Assembly: GCA_029263415.1 (NCBI GenBank)
Contig: JAJCXN010000037.1
Span: 1-64,000, forward strand
DNA length: 64,000 nt
From: Acidobacteriota bacterium
Lineage (GTDB): Bacteria; Acidobacteriota; Thermoanaerobaculia; Multivoradales; Multivoraceae
Direction of reading: 5' to 3'
In this document: in pieces, positions 55,165 to 63,423 of the stretch
Position numbering within the stretch: the first letter of the stretch is position 1
Layout of the letters: each line of letters opens with the position of its first letter
Notes under the pieces: generated by a model
The model's database searches: none
Told to the model about the DNA's origin: nothing
Seen by the model: the letters and a program-made list of their open reading frames with translations, nothing else
Translations under genes and position numbers: made by a program

Positions 55165-55989
55165 CTAACGCTTCGACAACCAGTCCGCGTACAACTCCGG
55201 CCGACGATCGGGCAGGAAGAGTTTGCGGGCTGGGCTTTCGGCGTTCTGGCTAAAGTCGATGTGGGTGTAAAGGATCTCGTCGACAGCTCCGGCCGCTCTG
55301 GCGATGATTTGCCCCTTGGGATCACAGACGAAGGACTCGCCGGCGAACTCTAGGTTGGGCTCCTTGCCGACTCGGTTGCAGAGACCCACGAAGCAACCGT
55401 TGTGAAACGCAGTGACGCGCATTTCGGCTTCAAATAGTCCTTCCGGCCACTCGCCTACCGCACCCGCCTGAGGGACCAGAATCAGGTCAGCGCCCGCTAG
55501 CGCGAGAGCTCGGGTGTACTCAGGAAAGTGTCTGTCGTAGCAGATCGCGACGCCAATCTTGCCGAACCGAGTGTCGTAGACAGCAGCGCCCTTGTCGCCC
55601 GGGTGGTAGTACTCGCGCTCGTGGAAGTGTTTGTAGTCCGTGATGTGAACCATGCGCGTAACACCTAGGAGGCTGCCGTCGGCGTCGATCACGGGTGAGG
55701 TGTCGTAGGTGCTGCCGCCGTCGCGCTCGAACTGGTTGAGCACGATCACGACGCCAAGTTCTTGGGCCAGAGCACAGAACGTTTCTGTGGTGGGGCCGGG
55801 AACGGGCTCGGCCAACGCGGTAACGTCACCATCCGCATGTCGCTGCGGATAGAACGGTTCGAAGGCGAGTTCGGCGAAGCACAGAACTTCGGCTCCTGCT
55901 GCCGCTGCTTGTCGCGCGGCGGCAAGGCCTCGCTGCCGATTGGCGTCGATGTCGTCGGTTGCGTGTTGCTGAATTAGGGCCAGTTTCAT
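55165..55989 (-). CDS. carbon-nitrogen hydrolase (nitrilase superfamily amidase)
   Basis: A 274-aa nitrilase-fold amidohydrolase. Glu40 is in CFAELAFEPF and Cys150 in AICYDRHFPEY, the catalytic Glu and Cys positions. The third residue, normally Lys in RKxH, is Met113 (TRMVHITDY), so the triad may be incomplete; Lys120 is nearby. ATG 55989 has GAGGAA just upstream. Related enzymes hydrolyse N-carbamoyl compounds or amides (for example N-carbamoylputrescine amidase); the substrate here is unknown. It stands alone between rpoD and the FHA-EAL gene. Confidence 0.83.
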   Translation of the reverse strand: MKLALIQQHATDDIDANRQRGLAAARQAAAAGAEVLCFAELAFEPFYPQRHADGDVTALAEPVPGPTTETFCALAQELGVVIVLNQFERDGGSTYDTSPVIDADGSLLGVTRMVHITDYKHFHEREYYHPGDKGAAVYDTRFGKIGVAICYDRHFPEYTRALALAGADLILVPQAGAVGEWPEGLFEAEMRVTAFHNGCFVGLCNRVGKEPNLEFAGESFVCDPKGQIIARAAGAVDEILYTHIDFSQNAESPARKLFLPDRRPELYADWLSKR

Positions 55990-56232
55990 GGAGGTTCCTC
56001 TCAATGGCGAAGCAAAGTTCTATGATCGGACGCTAACCGGGTCGGGCGGTCAAATACCGATTTGACCCGAAAGCCAAGACTTTTTGGGTGATTTGAGGGA
56101 AGATTCTGGCCTCCGGTTCCTCTGTTGCAGGCTTAGTCCAGCTGTCTCGACGGTCAATACTCCAAAGATAATGATCAACCAGTCTCCACTGCTACACCGC
56201 TCAATCTTGGCACCCATGTGGAGCTCGCCGGC

Positions 56233-57345
56233 ATGACGTGGTACCTCGAAGCTCTTGGTGATGAGCGCGGAGCCTGGCGAACGGAGATCACGCCCGTGCC
56301 GTTTCGCATCGGTCGACAAGATAGTTGCCATCTGCGGCTCAGCTCTGCGTCGATTTCTGGACAGCACGCGCTCATCGACTATGGGCCACTCGAGACGTTG
56401 GTGATCGAGGATCTAGGCAGCACCAATGGCACGTTCGTGAACCTGCATCGCGTCGATGGTCGCGCACGTCTGTCGAACGGCGACGTCATTCACTTCGCTG
56501 ACCAGGAGTACCGAGTTTGCGGTGAAGAGCCGGCCAATGTTCGCAGTACCGCCGCCGTAAATCCGGATGTCATCCGGGCCATGCGCAGCGCTGCTGAGCG
56601 CCGCAAGGCGCTAGAAGAGTTCATTCGCGATCGACGGTTCCAGGCCCTGTTTCAGCCGATCGTGGATCTCAAGTACGGACGGACCATGGGCTACGAGGCT
56701 CTCGGTCGCGCGGTCGCGGCCGACTTCTTCCGTAGCGTCGACGAGTTGTTCACCGAGGCGAAGCGACTTTCGCTCAGTTTGGAACTCTCTGAAGCGCTTC
56801 GCTTCGTTTCCGCTGGGGAGATTCAGAACCTGCCGCTTGATCTGTCGGTGTTCATCAACACCCACCCGTTCGAGTTGCATGACCAGCCGCGATTGCTGAA
56901 ATCGATCGATGAGTTCTTGGAATCGGTTGGATCACGCAAGGTGGTGATTGAGATTCACGAAATGGCGATCACCGACGTGCCGCAGTTCCTCGACCTGCGC
57001 AATGAGTTGGAGCGTCGCGGGGTCGCGCTTGCCTTCGATGACTTTGGCCGCGGCCAGTCGCGCTTCTTAGAACTAGCGGCGCTGAAGCCACAGTACGTCA
57101 AGTTTGATCGAGCCGCCATTGAGGGAGCCAGTGACGGCGGTGAGTCGCGAGCGAGCATGATAGGCACGTTGGTGGACCTCGTTCACAAGATGGGTCAGAT
57201 GGCCATCGCAGAAGGCATCGAGACTCAAGCGGAGCTCGACTTCTGTCGCGAACTCGGTTTCGACTACGGGCAGGGCTATCTGCTGGGTCGCCCCAGGCCT
57301 AGTGATGAATCTCCCACTGTTGGGGGAGTTGACCTGGTCCGTTGA
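56233..57345 (+). CDS. FHA-EAL domain protein
   Basis: A 370-aa signalling protein. The FHA domain is at residues about 24-96 (FRIGRQDSCHLRLSSASISG, then DLGSTNGTFVN), which recognises phosphothreonine. The EAL domain is at about 136-355: the EAL motif YEALGR (155-157), an Asn in FINTHP, Glu residues in VIEIHE, DDFGRGQSRF, YVKFDR and AEGIETQAEL, so most metal-binding and catalytic residues of c-di-GMP phosphodiesterases are present. ATG 56233 has GGAG 9 nt upstream; GTG 56218 is an alternative. A Ser/Thr kinase gene follows 26 bp later, which makes a phosphorylation-linked c-di-GMP switch plausible. Confidence 0.9.
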   Translation: MTWYLEALGDERGAWRTEITPVPFRIGRQDSCHLRLSSASISGQHALIDYGPLETLVIEDLGSTNGTFVNLHRVDGRARLSNGDVIHFADQEYRVCGEEPANVRSTAAVNPDVIRAMRSAAERRKALEEFIRDRRFQALFQPIVDLKYGRTMGYEALGRAVAADFFRSVDELFTEAKRLSLSLELSEALRFVSAGEIQNLPLDLSVFINTHPFELHDQPRLLKSIDEFLESVGSRKVVIEIHEMAITDVPQFLDLRNELERRGVALAFDDFGRGQSRFLELAALKPQYVKFDRAAIEGASDGGESRASMIGTLVDLVHKMGQMAIAEGIETQAELDFCRELGFDYGQGYLLGRPRPSDESPTVGGVDLVR

Positions 57346-57371
57346 GGGTAATGACTGCAAGCGGGGGATGA

Positions 57372-58469
57372 ATGAGGTCGCGCGACGAATGGTTGTTGGT
57401 TGAGCCTCTATTTGATCGAGCGTTAGATCTCGATGCTGAGGGGCGCAAGGCGCTCGTCGAGACTGTGAAGCAAGGCTCGCCGCAGCTCGCTGGAAAACTG
57501 CTGCAGTTGCTTGATGCGGCTGAGGGAGCGAGAGAGGTCATCATTGACCGCTCGCTGAGTGAGGTCGCTGCAAGCTTTGTTGAGCATTTGCCGCGCGAGC
57601 GCACTAGCGGGCTGACCATCGACTCGATGGTCGGCGAGTACAGGTTGCTGGAACTCTTGGGCGAGGGCGGAACTGGTCGGGTTTTCCGGGCTCGTAGAGA
57701 ACAAACGATGCCGACCGCAAGCCCAGAGCTTGATGTTGCGCTCAAGGTGCTCCTGACGATCGATGAAGGTGGCGCAGTGACCGATCGGTTCGATCGAGAG
57801 ATGCGAATCCTCGAGAAGCTCGATCATCCAGGCGTCGCGACAGTCACCGGCGTCGGCTTCAGCGATCAGGGTTTTCCGTACTACGCGATGCGTCTCATCA
57901 AGGGGCCTGAGATCACGGCTTTTGCTCGGCAGCATTCGCTCACCACTGACGCCAGGATCGGGCTGTTGCGAGGGGTTTGCGACACGATGCAGGCGGCACA
58001 CGACAAGGGCATTATTCACCGCGACCTCAAGCCCTCCAACATCTTGGTCGAGGGTGGCCCCGCGCGAGGATTCCCGGTGGTGTTGGACTTCGGTATCGCG
58101 CGAGAGAACAGGAGGGTTGGGCTCACCCTCACTGGGCAGATTCTTGGCACCCCCGGCTACATGTCACCTGAGCAAGGACGCGGCGATTCGCGTGAGGTGA
58201 CGGTGCGCAGCGATGTTTTCTCGCTTGGGGTGGTGGCTCACGAGCTGTTCAGCGGTTCTAACCCGTTTGCTCGTGGTAGCGGTGTGGAGACCGTCGCAGC
58301 GGTGGTCCGAGACCCGGCTCCGCCGCTCTCCTTGCACGGATTCGACGGGTTCCTCAGCTCGGTGGTCGAGCGCTGCTTGACCAAGGATCCCAAGCAGCGC
58401 TTCGACTCGATGAGGGACTTGGAAGTCGCGCTGACGGCGGTGCAGATTGGTTTGCCTGAAGTTCACTGA
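57372..58469 (+). CDS. Hanks-type Ser/Thr protein kinase
   Basis: A 365-aa cytoplasmic kinase. An N-terminal 85-residue region (DEWLLVEPLFDRALDLDAEG ...) is like the short helical leader of many Acidobacteria/Gammaproteobacteria kinases. Kinase domain: Gly loop LGEGGTGRVF (about 97-106), Lys125 in ALKVLL, HRDLKPSN with catalytic Asp218, DFG at 239-241 (LDFGIARE) and GTPGYMSPEQGRG. There is no transmembrane sensor, unlike larger PknB kinases. With the upstream FHA-EAL protein, it probably phosphorylates an FHA-binding partner. GGGGGA before ATG 57372. Confidence 0.92.
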   Translation: MRSRDEWLLVEPLFDRALDLDAEGRKALVETVKQGSPQLAGKLLQLLDAAEGAREVIIDRSLSEVAASFVEHLPRERTSGLTIDSMVGEYRLLELLGEGGTGRVFRARREQTMPTASPELDVALKVLLTIDEGGAVTDRFDREMRILEKLDHPGVATVTGVGFSDQGFPYYAMRLIKGPEITAFARQHSLTTDARIGLLRGVCDTMQAAHDKGIIHRDLKPSNILVEGGPARGFPVVLDFGIARENRRVGLTLTGQILGTPGYMSPEQGRGDSREVTVRSDVFSLGVVAHELFSGSNPFARGSGVETVAAVVRDPAPPLSLHGFDGFLSSVVERCLTKDPKQRFDSMRDLEVALTAVQIGLPEVH

Positions 58470-58486
58470 TCTTTTTCGTTTGGCGG

Positions 58487-58776
58487 TGTCCGTATTCGCC
58501 GTGTGCTTCCGTCTGTACGGATATGAAGGGCAACTGGGGTGTGACTAGGTGGATGCAACCTCCGCCGTGTCACATGGCCTTTCCAAGATCCCGCAGCGTC
58601 GTTCCTTGTCAGAGTCTGATTCGAGAGCAGGTTCCTTGAACCTGGAGGCTGAACGGCCGTTGGAGAGCGGCTAGGAGGAGTTCAAGCCTAAGAGGGGGAC
58701 ACTGGGCTCTGGTCTACGATGCGCGCGGTCTTTAGGAGGGCCAGGTTCGTTTTCAAACGGGCCTGGCTCTTTTTTT
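58487..58776 (+). ncRNA. candidate structured non-coding RNA ending in an intrinsic terminator
   Basis: Three hairpins and a terminator in a 473-bp gene-poor gap. 58487-58523: TGTCCGTA/TACGGATA stem. 58539-58575: about 15-bp stem (GTGTGACTAGGTGGA against TCCGCCGTGTCACAT). 58629-58644: CAGGTTC/GAACCTG. 58737-58776: terminator. No coding frame fits the gap. Function unknown; could also be the kinase mRNA 3' UTR with structure. Not matched to a known family. Confidence 0.4.
58737..58776 (+). terminator. rho-independent terminator
   Basis: AGGGCCAGG pairs with CCTGGCTCT (one G-T wobble) and extends inward through TTCGTTT/AAACGGG, giving about a 16-bp stem. It is followed directly by a run of seven to eight T residues. 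Strong intrinsic terminator on the plus strand, about 270 bp after the kinase stop. Confidence 0.9.
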
Positions 58777-58942
58777 GTGCGCCATCCATGGCGCTCTTCG
58801 GAGTACTGATCATGGTTGGTTTGCAACCGGTGAGGGAAACCGAGCCGGGAAGTGACTTGAGGGTGCGCTGTAGTTTGGCTGTCTTGTTGGTCGGATTGAG
58901 CTGTGGCCTTGGGATGTTTCGCCGCCGCCGGCGGATTTCGCG

Positions 58943-60916
58943 CTACACAGAGCCGGCGAGTTCGCGGAGCTTTGCCGTTGCCTGCCTCTTTAGGGACTTG
59001 ACTCGCGGGCCTTCCAGCTGTCGGTTCCAGTGGAGCTTGTCGAGCACGTTCTCAATCTCGAATGCCGAGGCTTCAGGTTCGCCTTGGGTCGCCAGCGCTA
59101 GGGCAGAACCGTACTGGGTCCACAGGGTCTCCAGTTCAAGCAGCCGTGCCAATTCTTGGAGTTGGTCATACAGCGAGCCTAGTTGTTCCACGGTTGCGAC
59201 CGCAGCGTCGAGACTCTCGACACGATTGGCAGCACGAGCGAGCTCTTCAGGCGCGAGAGGTGCCTGTCGATAACGGCTGAGTTCCCGGTTCAGGAGGTTG
59301 GTTTCGATCGAGCCGATGCGAAGCCAGGCGTCGCCCCAGCCGGTGGTGTCGAAACGAGGCCGCTCTCGTCGAAGCACCTTTGACGCTAGTTCGAAGCGCC
59401 CGCGTAGCGCCTGTAGCATCGCTGCTTGCACCGCGATGTCGGAACGTTGGGGCATCAAGTGGAGGGCGTCTTCGAATGCACGCACTCCTTCGTCACTGAA
59501 GGTTGGTGCTGAATCGGGTGTGCGCGGGTCGCGAATGTAGGTTTGTCCGGTGGTCAGCGCTGATGCCGGAAATCGGGGCCGGGCCTTGAGGCTTCGCCTC
59601 AATGCGGTGCGCGATTGATCGATCTGATCGATGATCGCAGCTATGTTTTCAGGTCGGCGTGGCATGGCTTCACTTAGCCCAAAGCGTGTCCGTGCCTCGA
59701 AGAGAAGAGGGAGCGGCGAATCCGGCATGAGAGGGTTCGCCTCTTGGGCAAGGAGCAAAGCCGTCTCATGATCTCCGCGGCTTGCGGCGAGTCGCGAGAG
59801 TCCGATGCTGGCGCGTCCGTAAACTTCGGTAGCGTCGGCCTGCGGTTGGGCATGGGCTGCGGTCTGGCGAGCGTTGTCGAAGAGCAATTCAGCCAGCTGC
59901 AAGTTGCCCACGGCGAGCGCTAGATCTCCGAGCGCAACATCTCTGTGGTGGCCTGAAATGCTCTCGATGAGGGGAGTCTTGGCTTTGCGAACGTCGGCGC
60001 GGAAGATGGGGAAATCAGTTGCTGCTAGGTAGTCCCGGAGGTCGCGAGAGAACGACTCCGGACCCGCTCCGAAGCTGTTCCGAAACGCATCTTCGGGCGG
60101 ATGGCCACACGCGAGTTCGCGCATGAAACCCATTGTTGCGTCAGCTAGTTCGTCGTCGCTGAGGAGGAAGTGGACTAGCGCCCAGCTTTGTGCGTAGGTG
60201 AGCGCAGCTGCGTGTCCGTCGTCAAACAGCTCTTTGCTAGACCGGGTCTGCTCGAGGTCGGAGAGGTCCCGTCGAGTGCTGTTGTAGTCGCTCGAACGAC
60301 GCAGGAGCGCGAGGTTGCGGGCGACCGGAGTGCCGACCAACCCCGAGTCGTCGCGCACGCTGAAGGTGCTGTAGTACTCGGCCAGGCCCTCGTTGAACCA
60401 GAAGGGCAGCTTGGGCAGGTTGTGTTGCGCAAAATAGTGGAGGTACTCGTGCTGAATTACTTCCTGGGCGCTGCGCGACGTTCGCAGGTTGATGGCGACG
60501 TAGTTGGCCAACTCGCGGGGCGCAAAGAACCCGCCCGTGACCGCTTTGCCTGAGCCGCGTTGACCATTCGCATGTCGGGGCTTGAATGGCTGGAGCGCTG
60601 CATCGCGAGGGAAGATGTACACCGAGGTGCCGAGGGGGGACGCGGTGTTGGTACCCGCTAGCTGCTCGAGCACAGCGTGTAGCATTTCAAGGTCGGTAGC
60701 GAGTTCGAGTCCCGCCTTTCTTCCTGAACCCGAGTAGACCTTGAAGTGCTCAGTGCTGACCAGGGTCCAGGGATTGTCGGCGTTGTCCTGCGCGCCGACG
60801 CGCGCTGGCGCGCAGGCTAGGGCCATGACGGCGTAGCCTGCGGTGACCCAAAGCCGTGCCTTGCGCGCCAGTGTGGTCTCGGGGCATCCGATGAGGTTGG
60901 GGCGTCCGTATCGCAT
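58943..60916 (-). CDS. exported zinc metallopeptidase with TPR region
   Basis: A 657-aa exported protein. After the signal peptide (about 20-45) there is a metalloprotease domain: VIQHEYLHYFAQH (HExxH) with the third ligand in NEGLAEYYS, as in gluzincin/M48-like and DUF1570-type peptidases. Residues about 350-600 hold TPR-like helical repeats (LGDLALAVGNLQLAELLF, GLSRLAASRGDHETALLLA). ATG 60916 is chosen; the longer frame to 61120 is antisense to the divergent gene. Substrate unknown, likely periplasmic protein processing. Confidence 0.78.
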   Translation of the reverse strand: MRYGRPNLIGCPETTLARKARLWVTAGYAVMALACAPARVGAQDNADNPWTLVSTEHFKVYSGSGRKAGLELATDLEMLHAVLEQLAGTNTASPLGTSVYIFPRDAALQPFKPRHANGQRGSGKAVTGGFFAPRELANYVAINLRTSRSAQEVIQHEYLHYFAQHNLPKLPFWFNEGLAEYYSTFSVRDDSGLVGTPVARNLALLRRSSDYNSTRRDLSDLEQTRSSKELFDDGHAAALTYAQSWALVHFLLSDDELADATMGFMRELACGHPPEDAFRNSFGAGPESFSRDLRDYLAATDFPIFRADVRKAKTPLIESISGHHRDVALGDLALAVGNLQLAELLFDNARQTAAHAQPQADATEVYGRASIGLSRLAASRGDHETALLLAQEANPLMPDSPLPLLFEARTRFGLSEAMPRRPENIAAIIDQIDQSRTALRRSLKARPRFPASALTTGQTYIRDPRTPDSAPTFSDEGVRAFEDALHLMPQRSDIAVQAAMLQALRGRFELASKVLRRERPRFDTTGWGDAWLRIGSIETNLLNRELSRYRQAPLAPEELARAANRVESLDAAVATVEQLGSLYDQLQELARLLELETLWTQYGSALALATQGEPEASAFEIENVLDKLHWNRQLEGPRVKSLKRQATAKLRELAGSV

Positions 60917-60965
60917 GAGAGGCAAGTGATCGATTGATCTGTTCTGGTAGATCGGTGGAGAGAAG

Positions 60966-61718
60966 ATGGATCTTCCCAGTTGGGCCAGTGCACCCGGGCC
61001 CGGTGTTGATGCCAATGATACGAGTCGGAGGCGATCGCAGTTCGCCGCGTGTTTTCGCGGAGGTAAGTTGCGCACCTTGATTGGAGGCTTTGCGGTCCTA
61101 GCGATCGTTACCTTCACCACTGGTTGCTTCCCTAAGAACGCCGGTCCTAAGTTGGCCCACTTTGCGGCTCAGGCTCCAGCAGAAGGGGAGCGGGCGCCCG
61201 ACTTCGTGCTCATCAGTCTCGACGGCGAGGAGGTTCGTCTTTCAGAATTCCGGGGTGATCGGCCTGTCGTTCTTCAGTTCGGCAGCCACAGTTGCCCCGT
61301 ATATCGCTATCGCCGGCACAGCATGCGCACCCTGGTCGAGGAGTATCAAGACCGTGTCCACTTTCTCATGGTGTACACGGTTGAGGCGCACCCCGTGGGG
61401 AGCAAGAGCCCCTATTCAACCAAGCAGTGGGATCCGTTGATCAATCGTGCGGTTCGGGTCCGAGTCGAGCAGCCGTCCACGCTCAGCGAGCGGGAGGCTG
61501 TCGCTCAGAGGTCGCACGAGAAACTGAACCTGTCGCGTCAGATGGTGGTCGATACCATGAATGACTCGGTGTGGAGCGCGTATGGTTCTGCCGCCTCTCC
61601 AGCATTCGTCCTCGACGCAGGCGGCATTGTCGTTCTGCGGCAGCCGTGGGTCAGCCCGAAGGAGATCAGGGCCAGCCTTGATCGCCTTCTGTTGACGTCT
61701 GATGATGGGGCTATATAA
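60966..61718 (+). CDS. deiodinase-like thioredoxin-fold lipoprotein, Cys form
   Basis: A 250-aa lipoprotein (TFTTGC, Cys54) with a thioredoxin-like fold. ERAPDFVLISLDGEEV and RPVVLQFGSHSCPVY (Cys110) match the region of iodothyronine deiodinases where Sec sits (NFGSCTUPPF in the animal enzymes). FLMVYTVEAHPVGS matches their YIxEAHxxDG, with Glu140 and His142. The codon at 110 is TGC, so this is a Cys homologue; bacterial deiodinase-like proteins are known. ATG 60966 has GGAG 5 nt upstream; TTG 61068 (after GGAGGT) would give a shorter, standard signal peptide. It overlaps trmH convergently by 8 bp. Confidence 0.7.
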   Translation: MDLPSWASAPGPGVDANDTSRRRSQFAACFRGGKLRTLIGGFAVLAIVTFTTGCFPKNAGPKLAHFAAQAPAEGERAPDFVLISLDGEEVRLSEFRGDRPVVLQFGSHSCPVYRYRRHSMRTLVEEYQDRVHFLMVYTVEAHPVGSKSPYSTKQWDPLINRAVRVRVEQPSTLSEREAVAQRSHEKLNLSRQMVVDTMNDSVWSAYGSAASPAFVLDAGGIVVLRQPWVSPKEIRASLDRLLLTSDDGAI

Positions 61719-62460
61719 CCACCTCATGAATCAAGCCGCTTGCGTCCCGGCGGCGACTCGCTCCGCGACGAATGCCCTCGCGATCGAGCCAATGCTTCAG
61801 GCGCTCTAGGGCTACTTTTTCGGGGAGATCGCCGCTTCGTGGTAGTTGCAGGCGCCGGCGCGCACCCGTGCGGGACAGAGCGACAGTAGCACTCACCGAT
61901 ACATTGAAGCTGCCGGTGAAGCCGTACATGGGGATGGTGAAACGTTGGTCGGCCAATGTCTTGGCGTGATCCGTGAGACCGTCTTTCTCGGTTCCCATGA
62001 TGATCGCGGTGGGGCCGGAGACATCGATTTCGTCGAGCGGCACGCATCCTGGTCCAATGTCAGCAGCCCAGGTGGTGAAGCCTTCGTCGCGCAGCGTCCC
62101 GATGCAGGATTCAATGTCTGGGTGCCTCTGAATGTCGATCCAGCGATCGGCGCCCCTCAGAATCTGATGGTGCTTCCTGAATCGGTTCGGCTGTTCCACA
62201 ACATGAACTCGATCCAGGCCCAGGCCCTCCGCTGACCGCAGGACCGCTGAACAGTTGTGCGTGTCCGCTAGATTCTCCAACACCACCGTGACCGAAGAGA
62301 TCCGTCGCGCGGCGACGCCCAACATCCGCTCATAGCGGTCCTGGCGCATGTGTAAACACGCGTGGAGGGCGCAAGTTGCCAGTCGCAAACGGTGAACCAT
62401 GCGATCTGGGGCCTCACCGTGGAGCACCGCCGTGGTGGCGTCGTTGAACGATCTACTCAT
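61711..62460 (-). CDS. trmH: tRNA (guanosine-2'-O-)-methyltransferase TrmH (SpoU family)
   Basis: Methylates G18 in tRNA, SAM-dependent, knotted SPOUT fold. 249 aa. Motif 1: LENLADTHNCSAVLRSAEGLG; motif 2: IIMGTEKDGLT; motif 3: YGFTGSFNVSVSATVAL. These are read as three separate blocks, all conserved. ATG 62460 lacks a strong ribosome-binding site, but the family N-terminus fits. Confidence 0.93.
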   Translation of the reverse strand: MSRSFNDATTAVLHGEAPDRMVHRLRLATCALHACLHMRQDRYERMLGVAARRISSVTVVLENLADTHNCSAVLRSAEGLGLDRVHVVEQPNRFRKHHQILRGADRWIDIQRHPDIESCIGTLRDEGFTTWAADIGPGCVPLDEIDVSGPTAIIMGTEKDGLTDHAKTLADQRFTIPMYGFTGSFNVSVSATVALSRTGARRRLQLPRSGDLPEKVALERLKHWLDREGIRRGASRRRDASGLIHEVVI

Positions 62461-62696
62461 TTGTTTTCAGTGATTTAGCAACTTCGACGGTTGGCGCGGC
62501 GTACCATGGCAGACTAGGAGTGCGTCGCGGAATCACGCACTTACTGACCCTTCCTCTACAAGGACAGCTCGGCGGTGTGGTGGGTATCCCCTTCATTGGA
62601 GGCTCGAGCATTCTGCTCGTTACTCGTCCGTTCTGTTTAGCACGTCGTTAGCGTAGCCGCGATCGCCAAAACTACTCTGGGAGAGACATCCAAACC

Positions 62697-63302
62697 ATGG
62701 CAAAGAACAGTAACTCGGTTTCCCTCGCTTCCCGTCGCTCGGCACCGTTTCTTGTGGCGAGTCTGCTTCTTTGCCTCCTTGCTGCACCGTCGTCCGCTGT
62801 GTCCATTTTCGCCGCCTACTGGGACACCAACGATCTGGGCGAGGCGGGTGGTCTCGGTTTGGGATTTCAGTTTGGCGGGAAGTTTGCTCTAGACATCGCA
62901 GGCACCTACTACGAGGAACTAGATGAAGACCCCCTAGCCTTGCTGGAGGACGGTGAGAGCCCTTTCATTGGCAATGGCTTGGAAGTAATCCCGATTGATG
63001 TCGGATTCCTCTATCGGTCCAACGGTGGACGAGGAGCAGGCTTCTACGTGGGTGCCGGGGCCACACTCTTTATGATCGATAGCAGTGCTCCCGGGGTGGT
63101 CACCGACGACGAGTCCGGTTGGTACCTGAAGGCAGGGTTCGATCTGGCCGGTGGCAACCGCGGCCCCACGGTGTTCATTGAAGGTCTCTTAAGACAAGTG
63201 GACGCAGAGGTGGGAACTGAGCTGGGGTTCTTGGACAACGGATCTGGCAACCTCAGCCTCGACCTCGAAGGTGTGTCCTTGCACGTGGGCGTCCGGTTCT
63301 AG
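62697..63302 (+). CDS. probable outer-membrane beta-barrel protein
   Basis: A 201-aa exported protein (signal peptide about 1-35, cut after SSA). The mature part alternates hydrophobic/polar strands and ends with a phenylalanine (SLHVGVRF), a sign of outer-membrane barrels recognised by BAM. GGLGLGFQFGGKFALDIAGTY and GAGFYVGAGATLFMID are typical strand pairs. No named family. It has 236 bp upstream for its own promoter. Confidence 0.75.
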   Translation: MAKNSNSVSLASRRSAPFLVASLLLCLLAAPSSAVSIFAAYWDTNDLGEAGGLGLGFQFGGKFALDIAGTYYEELDEDPLALLEDGESPFIGNGLEVIPIDVGFLYRSNGGRGAGFYVGAGATLFMIDSSAPGVVTDDESGWYLKAGFDLAGGNRGPTVFIEGLLRQVDAEVGTELGFLDNGSGNLSLDLEGVSLHVGVRF

Positions 63303-63423
63303 GCCAAGGTCGCACTTAGGGTTTGCGCAAGGGAAAGACCTGCTCTACAAGAAAAGAGCCAAATGTCTACCAAGGTCGTCTTATGAAGCTCAGCAGGCGA
63401 TCTCCGCGCAACCTGCAGCTGGT

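Noticed and set aside
58719-59273. 184-aa plus-strand frame with a hydrophobic stretch and Arg run
   Set aside because: It starts inside the terminator stem and its second half is antisense to the metallopeptidase; no ribosome-binding site fits. The Arg-rich end looks like a shadow.
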